A stretch of 64,000 nucleotides of DNA from Nothopassalora personata (Eukaryota > Ascomycota > Dothideomycetes > Mycosphaerellales > Mycosphaerellaceae), in assembly GCA_033816765.1 (NCBI GenBank), contig CM066289.1, positions 4,154,001-4,218,000 of the forward strand, read 5' to 3'. Below, one piece after another: positions 13,566 to 26,115 of this stretch (position 1 is its first letter; every line of letters starts with the position of its first letter). The notes beneath the pieces were generated by a model. It made no database searches. It was given only the letters and a program-made list of their open reading frames with translations, and had not been told where the DNA came from. The translations under genes were made by a program, and so were the position numbers.

Positions 13566-16500
13566 TCATTTGCTTCTCCTTAACGCCTTATAGTCGGCTA
13601 CTATACGATCCGCATTCGCGAGGCCCTCCGCCGGTTCCTAGCTATTATACTCCTCTAGCTAGTCCTTCTACTAGACTAGATACTACAGCTTACCCTTACG
13701 CTTACGCCTATCTAGTACTGCCTCTACCTTATACTCTCCGTCCTTATTAGCTAGAGGGGGTACGGGTCCATCCTTATCGCTACCGATATACGGCTCGAGG
13801 AGAGAGATATAGAAGACGTTATAGAGCCTTAAGTCGGCTAGTAGCGCTAGGCGGTACGCCTACGAACCGACAGCGTCCGTAATACGGTATAGGCCGATAA
13901 ACTTCGGACCTATCTTCTTCTTTAGCACTACTAACTTAAGGTTCTTCGTTAATAATAGGACTAAGTCACCTACGCGGTAGGTCTTAGCTTAGTAGGTCTT
14001 GTTGTAGTAGCGAGCCTAGCTTTCTACTATAGCCTTCTATCGCTCCTCGAGTGTAGCGCGTAGTTTTCGCATGCGACTCGCAGCTATTACCGCTACTAGT
14101 ACTTCTCCCCCCTAGGTCTCGTGTCGAGATCTAGTTAGTATAGGGGCAATCTTAGGTCGCTAACCGTACGCTATTTCGAACGGACTTATCCGTAGTATTA
14201 GGTAGATACTGTTATTAGCTACAAATTTAGCAACTGCAAGCTACTTAGCCTACTCGGTTTAATTGTTACTACAGTAATAACGAAGGTATTGTTCGAGGGT
14301 TTAGTTTACCCTCTTAGTTTAGCCGTTAGTCTAAGGGTAAAAGGCCGTAGATAGCTTACGCTTTACACGCGCCTCGAAGTAGAAGTTACTCTAAAACTGA
14401 CTAGTAAAGACCGGACCTCGGTCGCTTACTATGCCTAACGGGACACTATAGTGTCGCACGACTTCGTCTCGTAGGAGCCTCGTAAGCTCTACGGCTATGC
14501 AAGTCTTCGTCGTCGGGATATATAAGCTCATTTTTAAGTAGCGATCGACTATTACTAGGATCGCATTATATACGTAACCGGCTCGCGTGCTTAGAGGTAG
14601 GTCCGTAATAAAATCTATAGTGATTTCCTACTACGGTCGCTCCGGTCTAGGAAGCGGTTATAGCTCGCCGTAGGGTCGATAGCGCCTCGCCTTCGAACCC
14701 TAGTAGGTTCTATAGGCTTAGACGTATTGTTTTACGTCCGTGCTAAGTGAGTCCTACTAATAATTACGTCGCAACAGCTCTTTAGTCTTAGTCCTTCTAA
14801 AGTAACCCGCGAGGACGTCGTCGTAGTTTATGCGAATTAGATGCGACCTAATTGCGTAATCCCTAGGTACTACGATCGCGTCTCCGTAGTACACAAGGTC
14901 ATCCCGTCGAGCTGTAAGCTTAACCCTATATTACTATAGCGCACACTGCTACTAGTAAAGACGGCTTATCTTAATAGGGAAGGTCACCTCTCCGCACTGC
15001 TATCGCCGCGCCTATGTCGCCCTACATCGCCTCGTAGGTAGCAAGTACGCGCTTTACCGTCGGCTCGCTTGTCCCTTCTAGAGACTCCTTCTAGAAAGAC
15101 AGCTTACTTTGTAAGGTAGGTAGTAAGTTCGAAGTTTGTTACGTTATGGCTACGTAGTTACTACGTCTCGAAGGCGCGTCGGCTAGGTTAGTCTTACCCG
15201 GCCGATGCTCTACTATAAAATCAAAAGACTATAGGAACGTAGCCTATCGAGCTTACCGCCCATTTAGCTACTTTACTATTATAAAGCCCTATAGGTTAGC
15301 GTAGTCGACTAGCACTCGCACCGCATGCGTAGCGCCCTCTAAGTATAGCCTCTAATGCTTAAAAGCCTTAACTACTGTAAGTAGCTCCTAATTGTGCGTC
15401 TCGTAGTTACACTTAGCTAGTATTATCTTACGTAAATAGAACGCGATAGGATGCTACTTAGTACTAAACAATTAGGATATAATACCTACGATCGCGAAAC
15501 CTAAGGCATCCGTCTCGACTCGCGTACGTAGCGTAGGATCGAAGTGCCTAAGTATTAGTGCACCTAAGAATCCGGCCTTAAGCTATCGAAACGCCTACTC
15601 TTCGCTTAAGGTCCACGTAAGAGGGCCGTACTTCTTACCGTCCTTAGATCCCTTTAGTAGGTCCGTTAGGGGCTTATAGACCCTTAAGTATCCTTCTATA
15701 AAACGCCGGTAGAAGTTGTAAAACCTAAGGAAGGACTAGACCTTATAAAAGGTCGTAGGTGTAGGCCATTCCTCGATAGCGGCTACCCTGCTCCTATCTA
15801 TCGACACGCCTACGGCGCTTACGACAAACCTAAGGAACTCTATACTCTCCTAGAAGAAGTAACACTTCTTAGGGTTTACAAACAGGGTAAACTTTCGTAG
15901 CCTCTCTAGCACCGCGCGTACGGCTCGCACGTGTGCCTCACGCGTCTCGCTATAGATAAGGATATTATCTAGGTATACTACGCAAATGTCATTAACTAAG
16001 CTAGTTAGCGCCTTGTTAATATACCCTTAAAAGGTTGCCGGTACGTTAGTTAACCCGAACGGCATTACTAGGTACTCGTAGTGTCCGTATCGCGTGCGAA
16101 ACGTAGTCTTCTACTTATCGCCTCGCTTAATAGGGATACGATAGTAGGCGTCCTTTAAATCGATTGTAGTAAAGAACCTAGAACCTAACAGCCTATCTAG
16201 CGTCTCGCTAATTAGGGGTAGGGGGTATCGGTTCTTTACTATAATCTCATTTCAGCCTCTATAGTCCACATAGAGCCTAAGGGTACCGTCTTTCTTTAGT
16301 ACGAACAAGATAGGCGCACCCGCCTCGCTTACGGACCGCCTAATCTACCCCTTCTCTATTGCTTACGTAAGGTACTCCTTTAAGGCCTCTAACTTAGTTA
16401 AGGACTAGTAGTACAGCGGCTTAAAAGGGGGTTTCTTTCCTTTAACGAGATTAATCGCATACTTAACCCCGTCGGGCATCTTACGCTTCGCCTACTTATT

Positions 16501-18344
16501 AGGTACGTATACATCTCGGAAGTCTACAAATTCTTTAGGCTACGAGGGGCCCTCTCCTTTAGGTACTACTATAGTAATAGCCCGAACACTTATCGCATAA
16601 ACCTGCTTTAAGCTCTCGAGATCCTTAAGGAACTCGCGTACGTTACGCTACTAAACCGTAGGCGTCTCTACACCGTAGTACTACTAGTTATCCTTATCGG
16701 CCTTCACTATCCGATTACGATGCCGCTAGGGTCTACCTAAAATTACTAATAGCCTACCTATAGGTACCGCGTAGTAGATAGCGTCACTTACGCGCTCTAC
16801 TCCCGCGTTATTAGCGAGTCGTAGCCGAACCGCAAAGGCGCCGTAGCAATACCCTAGGTTATGCGTATACGACTCTAACTTCGGTAGCCTTGCCCTATTA
16901 ATAGGTTGCATTTAATGTCGGAGTATATACTTATACGACACTAGGCTAAGATCCGTATAGTCATCTAGGAGAAACGTAGCCTCGCGAAAGCCCTTACGAG
17001 TCTCGACTGCGCCTCGTAAGTGACGCGCTAGACACGCATCCACTCGCCTTAAGGGGTCGACTTTAGGAAAACTCGGACTTAGGAGCGACCTACTTATAGT
17101 CCTCTACCTTTTCCCTAGTCGCTACGATAGACACACATCCACTCGCCTTAAGGGGTCGACTTTAGGAAAACTCGGACTTAGGAGCGACCTACTTCTAGTC
17201 CTCTACCTTTTCCCTAGTCGCTGCCCTTCTTAGTTAGAGCCTTCGTAGCGTCTACCCTACGAACCGCTTACGCGCTACGGTCCTTCTATAGGTGCCTATT
17301 CGGGCAATCCGTCTTAATGTAACCCTTCTTATAGCATCTATAGTACTCCGCTTTAGTCCTATCGAAGGTTATAGACGATCCGCCGGCGTCCTGCTAGTGA
17401 CTCGTACCCGGGTCGCGCGACGCCTAACTATGCTTCTACTACTTCGAGCTACGATCGCTTCGCCCTTAGTCGCCCTTAGTCTCTCGCCTACGGCGACTAT
17501 GCTACCCGCGGTCGTGCCCTCCGCTGCTACGCTCCGTACTTTTAATGCGCGAAGCTAGGATTACTAGTTCCTCTCTAGTTGTTAGGATGTTATAAAACTT
17601 AACGATTGCGGACCGTAGGCTAGGCGTAAGCTTAGCGAGCATATATCGCACGCGTTGCGCCTCCGTATAGTCCCCTAACTGATCCTCCATAACATCTAGC
17701 TTAGTCGTAAACTAACGCACTGTCTAGTTGTCCTTCTCTTTTACCGCCTTATACTCTAACATTACGTTAAGCACGCGGTTTATAGGATTACCGTATACGT
17801 CTCGATAGAACTCCTTAAAGTCCTAGTATATATACCCTTTAAGGTTAAGGACGCTATAGTTAGCGTGCTATCGCTTACTTGCCTCTCCGCTTAGGTACAT
17901 AACCCTATATAGGACCTTTAACTCGTTCGTCGCATACGTGCCGCCTAAGAGGGTAAAGATAAGAGAGAGCTCCCTTAGGAATACCCGTGCTTTCTTAATC
18001 GAGTCCCCTCTAAAAGGCGTAGGTTCTTTAAGACGTAAACGTGTCGTATGCGATGCGACCGCGCCTCGAGCTACGATATTATCGTTAGTTACTATAGATA
18101 GAGGAGGGGGAGGGGGAGTAGGGGATAGTTCTCCGCCGGATTCGCCCTAAGGGTCCGCCGGCGGTACGCTTACGTCCCGTAAGATCTCTAACTATTCAAT
18201 CTCCCTCTATATCTCCTTCTCCTTAACCTCTGCCCGAAGGGCATCCCTCCTTGCGACTAAGGCTGCACGCCTCGCTTGTTACTAGGCCCTAGGGCTTAGG
18301 GGAGCCGTAGGCGTAGCGCTACTGTCGTCGCGTTCGGACTCCAT
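13566..18344 (-). pseudogene. Element B gag-pol polyprotein with C-terminal chromodomain, RIP-inactivated
   Basis: Gag starts at the ATG complementary to 18,342-18,344 (MESERDDSSATP). A retrotransposon gag domain follows, including the intact stretch at 17,502-17,690 (MEDQLGDYTEAQRVRYML). Protease, reverse transcriptase, RNase H and integrase regions follow leftward. The C-terminus at about 13,590-13,760 reads YKVEAVLDRRKRKGKLQYLV with EPAEGLANA, the pattern of a retrotransposon chromodomain, ending at the TGA complementary to 13,566-13,568. TAG and TAA replace Gln (or Trp) codons throughout. Whether gag and pol once shared one frame cannot be judged here. Confidence 0.82.
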
Positions 18345-18381
18345 AGCGTATATAGATTATAACGAAGAGAAGAATTAGAAC

Positions 18382-18578
18382 TGTTAAGGGGATGTCGCAA
18401 TATATAGCACGCCCATAACCTACTAGTCGTAGATAAACTAATTCTTGCCTTTTGTTTAAGACGCATCGCGCGTCGTAAGGTGTACTTATACGTGTTACGT
18501 GCGGCTTAGCAGCCGGTCGCGACCGTATGTTATATGCAAGGCCACATGTAGGGGTTAGCTACTGGGCTGCCCCTTATA
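18382..18578 (-). repeat. LTR of element B (element 5' side)
   Basis: This 197 bp LTR is followed directly by the ATAGC target duplication at 18,579-18,583. Given the minus-strand coding it is the promoter-bearing LTR of B. Confidence 0.9.
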
Positions 18579-20470
18579 ATAGCCCGGTAGGTCGCATAGA
18601 TTAGGTTATTTACGTTCGAGGTAAAGCACGTCACGGGGACTAGATACACTAGCCTAGATGCCCTGTCTCGTAGGCCCTCTACACCTTAGGAACCTAGGGA
18701 AGCTAACGAAGACGAAGTCGACTAGATAATTAATAATAAGCTATTCGGGTACCCGGAGCCGGTCGACACCTACCTAGTTAAAATCTAGAAAACACGACAT
18801 CTCGGGGACTAATATTCTAAGGGCTCTTAGTAGCTTACTTAGGTTATAGAAACTAGGACCCGGCCTAATAGTATTACCCGTGCTAAGTACCGGCGGCTAG
18901 TAAAGAAAAGCGTTAACTTCTTTATCCGAGACTAATTGCTATTCTTCTAGAAGCGCCGAGGAGTACCGTTACAACTTGTAATTAACGATAATAAGGCTTA
19001 GAAGGAGATCGTTATAGAGTGCTATAAGAGACACGGTTACCGTAGCGCTAAGGTCGTATATAACCTTATTTCCGATTAGTATTACTAGGACGGGTGCTTC
19101 GCCGATGTCTCTACGTAGGTTCGAAGTTATACTCCTTATAGGTTTCGCGAAGGTAACTAGCGCGCTAGTAAGCTTTACTTATCGAGCCCTTAGGTTATTA
19201 GTAAAAAATGGTACTCGGACCCCGTCTAGGTATATAAAAATAGATACCTCCTAGTTACGCGCAAAGCAGTTAGCAACTAGATCGAGGCTAGAGTAATAAG
19301 GGCACCTCCTAGCTCTAAGACGGTTACTAAGTTTCTATACGAAGATGTCTTCTATAGGTACGGCTACTATACTAAAATTATGCTTAATAACGCTACGGTT
19401 TATACGGGTAAGGTTAAGCGGTTACTCGTAGGGCTTAGTATTCGAAGGATTCGAATATTACCGTACTATCCGTAGTCTAATGCTCCGGTCGAGGCTAGAC
19501 ACCGTCCGATTCTTATAGCGTTAGTAAAGCTTATAAGGAACATATACCGCGGATAGGAACAATAGGTACCCGCTATGTTATAGGCTAATAGGACCACGAC
19601 CTGTCGTACTACTAGAATAACGCTAGCTTAGGTCCTATATAGCTATCGCACGATTCTACCAATTAAGGTTAAGTACCCGACGTAGGCGAATTACTAATAG
19701 GGATCGGTAAGAACGACTAAGGACCTACTTGCTATACGTGCGCGTTAACTCTAGGCTCGAGACCTTAGTTTAGAAGAGCTACATGCTCGAAGGAAGTAAC
19801 TAAGAGAACTTAGTAAGGACTACTTTAATTCTTACCGGAATGTTAACTCTATTAGTTTCTAGAAGGGCGACCTTATTATGAGATTTGATAAGCTATATAA
19901 GGATAACTTCTTACGCAAAATCGGTTACCGATAGTAAGGTCTATATCGGGTGTCTAGTGTCTCTAGGGAATTTAGTACCTATATTCTTAAGGAACTTAAT
20001 AGTACGCTAATAAAGGGTGTTTAGGTACGAGAAAACCTTAAGCTAGTTCTAGAGCTTCGCCCGGATAACATAGGAGTACTAGGCCTAGATAATAGGATCG
20101 ATCTCGTAATGGGGGAGGGAGAAGTCGCTTATAGCGTCGCTAATAGCGAAGACAGTAGTAATTCGAACGAGATCGAGCCTATCGCCGACGAAGGCGTACT
20201 ACCTATAGGAGTTAACGAAAGGGGATCGTATCCTAAACCGGAATCTAAGAAGCTATAGGTTAGGCCTTATAACCTTTCTATAGCCGAAATTTCACAGTTT
20301 AGTAGGATCGAGGCTAAGAACTAATTAGTTAGTAATAGCGTACGGAGTTCACTTCCCTTAGGCATGTGTTGCATATGCCCTTTAGTTTATTAAGCCGATT
20401 CGGTTATCTAGACTTCACTTCATAGGGTGTTCTTACCTTAGTTAGACCTTAGTTAGTAGAGTTACATTTA

Positions 20471-20486
20471 CCGGTCCCGGGACCGG
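20471..20486. repeat. 16 bp palindrome downstream of element A pol
   Basis: CCGGTCCCGGGACCGG lies in the context ATTTA-core-TAAAT, a perfect 26 bp palindrome, between the integrase end and ORF3. The following TCGGATTACGTGA resembles the sequence next to the palindrome in the A LTR read from the opposite strand. Confidence 0.85.
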
Positions 20487-20749
20487 TAAATCGGATTACG
20501 TGATAGCGTAGCATGCCCCTACCGAATGCTCACCTAGGTGGTCACTAGCACTGGTTTTCCGTCACATGTAGGGTTATCGGACCTTTAGTGTAACCTTAAT
20601 AGCACTACTCTTACTACTTATAAGACCGGTCTCGGCGCTACTACCTTATAACGGTTATAGGGACATACGCTAAGAGGCATACTTAAGCGTAGCTCTCTAC
20701 CTACTACTTCCTCTCTTTTTCTTTAAACACTAACACTATTACTAGAGCT

Positions 20750-23700
20750 ACTAATACATCCATCTACTACTATACACATTAGACGGTTCTTTAGCCTCTC
20801 TCTCTTTACGACCTTAACCTTCTTTAAAGCCCCTACCCCGACACTAAGCTTTTAAAGCTTACTAACACTCTAGAGTAGCACTACGAGATAGCTAGCTCTT
20901 ACGATCTCACTACTAGCGAATCCTAGTTATTATAGCTTTAGCTAGTCTATCGTTACGCCTAGCTAGCTCAAGTATAGCGCTTACTAATACTATTACTAGG
21001 CTTACCCGCCTACCTTAGACCTTATTCGAGTCCCTTCGCCTACCGGATAACGTTAAGCATGTCCTTACTAACACGAACACGCCGAAGTCCGCCGCTAATA
21101 TTATATTCCGAGAGCTTAGTCCTTAGAAGCGGGTCGAGGTGTTAAAGGACTTCTATAAGGGCTTCGAGAAGGTATTCGAAGACTGCTCCGTCTAGGTTAA
21201 CCTGTTTTTCGAGGAAGTTAAGAGCGGTATAGGCAAGAGCTACTAGGATAAATTCCTTAGTAATAAGAAGCTCGATGTCTTGTTTCCTATCGTCGGTAAG
21301 ATTCGTAAGACCGGTTTAGAGATTCGTAACCGAGAGAAGACTCTTCGAGCTACGCTTACCCGCTACTAGCTATAGTAGATAGATAACAAGATTCTTAATC
21401 GACGCGTTATCTCCGAGCTTTATAGTACTAATAGCGGGCGCCGCTAGTTTATAGCCTTTATTAATAAGTACCTAGACTATAGTAGGGCTATTAGTAGAAT
21501 TTAGAGGGTATTAATCTAGCGTATAAGGATCGGCCGTAAGGGCATAGATCGTAAGCAAATTCTAGAGCCTAGTAATCTTACCCGGTGCGACAGGGAGGCT
21601 AAAGCACGTAGCATTGATCTGCAGTCGGCTAAGAGTAGGGAGATTATTAGAAGATACCGCCTAGCCGTCTATAAGGATAGCCTTCTATACTTTATAGAGG
21701 GTACTATTACTAAGAAGTCCGCGTCCCTAGAGGACAGTATAGATTAACCTAGACTATCTAGCTAGTAACAGCCTTAGCTACGTTAGCTACTACCGGGTAG
21801 TAAAGGTAAAGGACGTGTAAAGAGTACTACGCTAACTCTACTAGCCTCTACCTAGCCTATAGTCCTATCGAGAGGCGGTCGTAAGTCGAGTCGACTTAAG
21901 CAGCTCCGTATAGGCGAGAGCATAGGTGAGGGCATAACTACGCCTACTTAATCCTCGCCTAACCGAACGCTAAACGGCGTACCTATACGCGAGGGCAGTC
22001 CGCTAGGTACACCGGTTAGTACTCTACGGTCTACTCCGGCCTTAACTAAGAATAGTAATCCGATACTTACTATATTACCTTCGGCTATAATTAGGGATGT
22101 ATTAGTCTTTAAGGATTAGATCCTATAAGAAGACGAGGCCCTCCGGATTAAGCGCGCTAACTGCACCTATAATGAGCAGTACTATAGCATTAAGTTTAGA
22201 AACTCGATTAATGTAGATAGCATTAACTAGCTACCTAAGTACCGGATAGCGGGCCTTAAGATGCTCGAATATACTATCTCGGACGTTCTTAAGAGGGATA
22301 GTAAGGTTAGCGCTATAATGTACGATTAGTATATTCGAGATTTCTACTATAAGGCCCTCTACTTTGTTACGAATCCTAGTATTACCGCTAATACCCTATA
22401 TGAGCGCGCGCTTAAGGTCTAAGACTAGCTCTTTAAAGGCAAGAGTTTTTTAGCTATTAAGGTAAAGAATAGGTCGTAGTTTCGCCCTAATAAGCGTGGT
22501 TAGAAGACTATTAACCCGCTTAGCTGCCTCCGCGTTCGAGGTAAAGTCGGTACTACGAGTAGTATCGTTACGTATGCTAACTACAACTAGATGCTCGACA
22601 AATTTAGCATCGATAAAGCTAACTAAGCCGATCTTAATAGTACCGGTACCTACATTAATAGCAATATACTATACTAGTACAATAACGCTAAACTAGCGCT
22701 ACGGGTTAAAACAGTTAGAGAGATAATAAGTCGGGAATTCGACGTGTACCGATAGCATCTACGAGAATTGAATAAGGTTAGTAACGGCGGCGTCTACTAG
22801 AACATGTAGTATTCTCTAAGCTAATAGATTATGTAATAAGACCCCGGGCTATAGCTCTTATAAGTAGCGCTATACTCTTAACACTACACTTAGTTTATCT
22901 CCTTCCCTAGGCCTACGATTTTTAGCTTTAATAGGGCTCATTAGGGGGGTAACGCGAATACTATAGTATAGTATGCTAGGGTCGACTTAAACCTCGAAAT
23001 TAAAAACTACTAGACTAGTAACCGGCTTAACATACTATACTCTCTTAACTTAGAGGGCACTAGTAGGCCGGAGTATTTACACGGTTTTTATAAGTAAGGG
23101 AATGCTAGAGAGTTCATCTAGTAGTGCTAGATTAACGACTGTATAGAAGACGGCCAATTTAAGCGTTTCTTCCCGGTTAGGGTCTAGAATTACCTAAGTA
23201 AGAATAGCATTAGCTAGTTTAGAGAGGACCTAAGCGCTAGGTAAATGCGGGTAACCACTATAGGCGTTCTAATAAGGTAGGCCGTACATAAGAGGACACT
23301 ACGTTAGATTAACCCTTACTTTATCGAGATCCGCGACGATAACTATCTTAAACTCTAGCGAAGCTAGAGCATACACTAGGTAATAGACCTCTATCGTAAC
23401 TTTAAGACGCTAAGTAAGAGCGCTATAGGGTTTAAGTATCGACGCCTAGTACCTAGCTATCCTTTCCCTACGGCCGTACACCTTAGTAGCATTAGCTCTC
23501 TATCCGATGCCCTAGCGGGTTTAAAGTCTTAGAACGATAACGAAGTTATCCTTAATGCTAGAAGGTAGCTTAATGCTACGGTCCGCCTAGACTCGGAGCT
23601 CTTCTATAAGAAGATGTATAATTAGCGCGTCCGAGCTATAGAATTGATAGATAAGTAGCTTAGCTTAGTTACTACTCTCGAGTAGATATGCTTTATAAGC

Positions 23701-23850
23701 GAAGGGCGTAATAAGAGCTTCTTCCGTAACTACTATAGGAACTTTACTAGCTAGCTACTTAGGGACGCGTCTAGTAAGACTAGTGTTAGCTACGATAACG
23801 AGTAGGTCTAGATAAAGGAGTTATGTGAGAATAAGTAGAACTAAGTAGTT
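20750..23850 (+). pseudogene. Element A third ORF, large protein of unknown function, RIP-inactivated
   Basis: From about 21,034 to 23,850 a single reading frame stays open except for TAG and TAA codons, the expected products of RIP on CAG and CAA; I saw no TGA and no frame change over about 2.8 kb. The same frame can be followed back to about 20,750, but no ATG is left to fix the start. The product would exceed 930 residues, Lys/Arg- and Gln-rich, with segments such as VEVLKDFYKGFEKVFEDC near the start and EFDVYRQHLRELNKV in the middle. No zinc knuckle, membrane segment or known domain is visible. It lies between integrase and 3' LTR, so it could be an env-position or accessory protein; I cannot assign a function. 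Confidence 0.65.
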
Positions 23851-24442
23851 AGTGCGGGTTTATAGGCTCCTAGTTTCTAGTCAATTTTCCGGCTATAGCT
23901 ATAGCCTATAGGTTTCTAGTTCTAATTCTAGTTCTAGTTCTAGTTCTAGTTAATGCTTCGGGTACGGGTGCTTCTAGTCCTTAGATCTTACTTATTTCTT
24001 ATAGTTACTTATCTTCCCTTAACTAACTTTCTAGCTACGCGATAGACTCGTCTTTAGATCTATTAGGTTACTAGTACTAACACTCACTTATTTTATAAAT
24101 GGCGTTCGTATTATTCGACCATCTAGCCCGTTCGATTAATGCTAACATAGCTGCCTATTCCCTCGCTAGTTTCGTAGTATACGTTAACGTAGTACGACGG
24201 ACGCGAGTCGCAATTATTAATATTACTATTACGGTCTCTATTAGAAGAATCCTTTAGACCTTTATAAACTGTCGCTAGTAGGCCCTAGGATTGCCTAACA
24301 TCTTATATGTTAAGCTAAATAGTAGGGTGAGCTATTGTACTACTATAAGACTACCTTAGCTTATAGTAACTAACTGCGCTACCTGTAGTACCCGGGCTTA
24401 CTACTTTAGAACCTAAGGACAGGTTCGTAATAGGGGAGGATA

Positions 24443-24813
24443 TATTAACGACTAATAGGTTATATTAACCTTAGGTTTAGAGGGGGTCCCTTAGGTCTAA
24501 CTTGCGTAAATTTCATTTAGGTTTAATTAGACATTTAGGTAAGCTAGTAGGACCTAGTATAGCTATTAAGATATATACTACGTAGTTAAGCATTATAAGC
24601 GTAGCATTAAGGCAATAATTCAATTTATACCTCTCGAGTAGAGGGCATAGGGGTTTAGGTCCGCTAATCCTCTTGTTTTATCTAGCTACTACGCTACTTG
24701 TCACGTGACCTAATTTCCTAGTCCCGGGACCGGCAAATACCTCTACTTACATAAGCGCCGCTCTATACTACCACAACTCGGACAGGCCTACATAGGGTAG
24801 TTAGTAGACATTA
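24443..24813 (+). repeat. 3' LTR of element A
   Basis: This 371 bp direct repeat of 6,405-6,775 contains TCACGTGACC near 24,700 and a one-base-damaged palindrome at 24,720. It is followed by the ATAG target repeat at 24,814-24,817. Confidence 0.88.
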
Positions 24814-24817
24814 ATAG

Positions 24818-25900
24818 GTATACCTAGTAATAAACTAGCTAACTTACTCGCTAATAAAGTAGCGAATAGGGCGAAGTCCTATTAAAACTCGATAAAGACA
24901 ATAATGTAGGTATAGGGCTATATAAAGAACGAATTAGCGAGAAAATAGAAGTAACGGTAAGCCAAAGATACGTACGGCCGTCTACTATTCCGCCTTTAGC
25001 TAGAACCGAGTAAATTAACACTCGCTAAACATAAGGCGGCGAGCCGTTACTTAGGCTTAATTGTAACATAAGTAAGAACTAGCTTTATCTCGCTTAATAC
25101 CTACCTATATAAGATAGGCTACGTACCCTTACCGAGCTATAACTTTTACTAGATACCGGATAACCGAATAGATAAAGCTTACCGATAAACCGTCGCCTAT
25201 ATACTACTAACCTACCCTAGATTTATTAATAAACGAGAGGAGATATAGGCATTAATTAGCTAACGTATTACTAACTTATAAATTCTTCTTAGTAACCTAG
25301 CGATAGTTAATTACGCGGCTTAGATACTACTTAAGGCGTAATACCTTAAGTAATTTAGGGTAGTCGATGTTAAATAAGAGGCCGAACGTTTTACTAAAGC
25401 GGAGTATAAAGCTAATAGCAAACTTAACGAGTATAGAGCTAGTAAGTTAGCTAAGTAATAAGTAAAGAAGTAACTTAAAACTAAGGCTATAACTCTCGCC
25501 GGACGAGTAGTTAGTTAAGTTATTAACTAATAACCTCGGGCCTAGCCTAACGGTATATATTATATAACTAAAGAGGTAGACCTTCCTCGAATATAGTACT
25601 AAAGCCGCGAGAGTAGTAGAGGCTATATACTTACCTAAGTACAATTTCTTAATAAAGATACGCTAGGGTACTATAAAGACTTAGAGAGACTATTAACTAA
25701 ATAGACAATAGGCCCGTTATATAATTACCGGTACCGTAATATATATAAACTAAACAAATAACGTAATAGAAGAATTAAACTAATAGCCTTACCGGAGCTA
25801 GGCCTAGCTATTCACTTACTAACTAAATTAACCTAAGGCATTAGAGATTATATAAGGGGAATCTAAGGCAGTATGCCTAAGATCGATTTTTAGAAGTAAA
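24818..25900 (+). mobile_element. LINE (Tad-like), right part: end of RNase H and 3' tail
   Basis: The frame resumes as GIPSNKLANLLANKVA, the conserved C-terminal part of the LINE RNase H domain, directly continuing the left part that ends at 6,404. The downstream Lys/Gln-rich tail continues to about 25,900 with many TAG/TAA codons. The strand and reading frame agree with the left part. Confidence 0.72.
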
Positions 25901-26115
25901 AATTTAATTGAGATTAAGTTGAAAATTTTATTAGAAATTTAATTAAGCATTTAATTGCGACGTGACCGAAATTTGATTGAGAATTTGATTGGGACTTAAT
26001 AGGACGGTCAATCGGACTTAATTGGAAGCCTTAGCGCAATTTGATGCGACTTTTATGATGTAATAGCTACGTACCCCTCTAGGTTCTAGAAAGCTCTATA
26101 ATAGACTAACTAACC
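25901..26115. other. AT-rich spacer between LINE and element C
   Basis: This stretch is rich in short TTGA/TTAATT motifs and holds no reading frame or repeat structure that I can name. It ends at the left inverted repeat of element C. Confidence 0.6.

Larger units (their letters stand above)
11993..18578 (-). mobile_element. B: complete Ty3/gypsy chromovirus nested in element A
   Basis: B has 197 bp LTRs at 11,993-12,189 and 18,382-18,578, beginning TGTTAAGGG and ending CCCCTTACA or CCCCTTATA. A perfect 5 bp target duplication ATAGC flanks it (11,988-11,992 and 18,579-18,583). Coding is on the minus strand: gag and pol from 18,344 to 13,566. A separate plus-strand ORF lies between the end of pol and the 3' LTR. 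The surrounding A polyprotein reads continuously through RNase H once B is removed. RIP stops are abundant, but structural completeness suggests B is the younger insertion. Confidence 0.93.
7126..20430 (+). pseudogene. Element A gag-pol polyprotein, RIP-inactivated and interrupted by element B
   Basis: Gag starts at the ATG of 7,126 (an intact 90-codon run begins MEGVYRDS) and continues through TAG codons to a damaged zinc knuckle near 8,220-8,260 (SYCYNC followed by Tyr at expected His/Cys places). A retropepsin-like segment lies near 9,560-9,780, reverse transcriptase at about 10,600-11,400 and RNase H from about 11,700. RNase H is cut at 11,992 by element B and resumes at 18,579 in a PDALSRRP-like context. 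An integrase core and C-terminal region follow at about 18,850-20,430. The reverse transcriptase catalytic motif reads F-L-D-N near 11,220, and the protease D(T/S)G position reads N-K-G; the RT change fits TpG-to-TpA mutation. Confidence 0.8.
6405..24813 (+). mobile_element. A: Ty3/gypsy retrotransposon with an extra ORF, split by element B
   Basis: A has 371 bp LTRs at 6,405-6,775 and 24,443-24,813, starting TATTAAC and ending GACATTA, with the 4 bp sequence ATAG just outside both ends (6,401-6,404 and 24,814-24,817). Removing A restores the RNase H frame of the host LINE. After removal of B (11,993-18,578) the element is about 11.8 kb: LTR, gag, protease, reverse transcriptase, RNase H, integrase, a third long ORF, LTR. 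All frames carry many TAG/TAA codons and at least two catalytic Asp codons read Asn, so A is inactive. An extra ORF of at least 930 codons is unusual for a gypsy element. Confidence 0.88.

Noticed and set aside
20440..24440. ORF3 region as a separate nested transposon in element A
   Set aside because: I found no terminal repeats or target duplication at its borders, and it shares the palindrome of the A LTR; it is kept as part of A, with some doubt.
6405..24813. Reading 1-8,004 as one giant palindromic transposon
   Set aside because: The arms are two copies of the 5' part of gypsy element A in opposite orientation, each with its own LTR; the loop contains unrelated E1 and LINE sequence.
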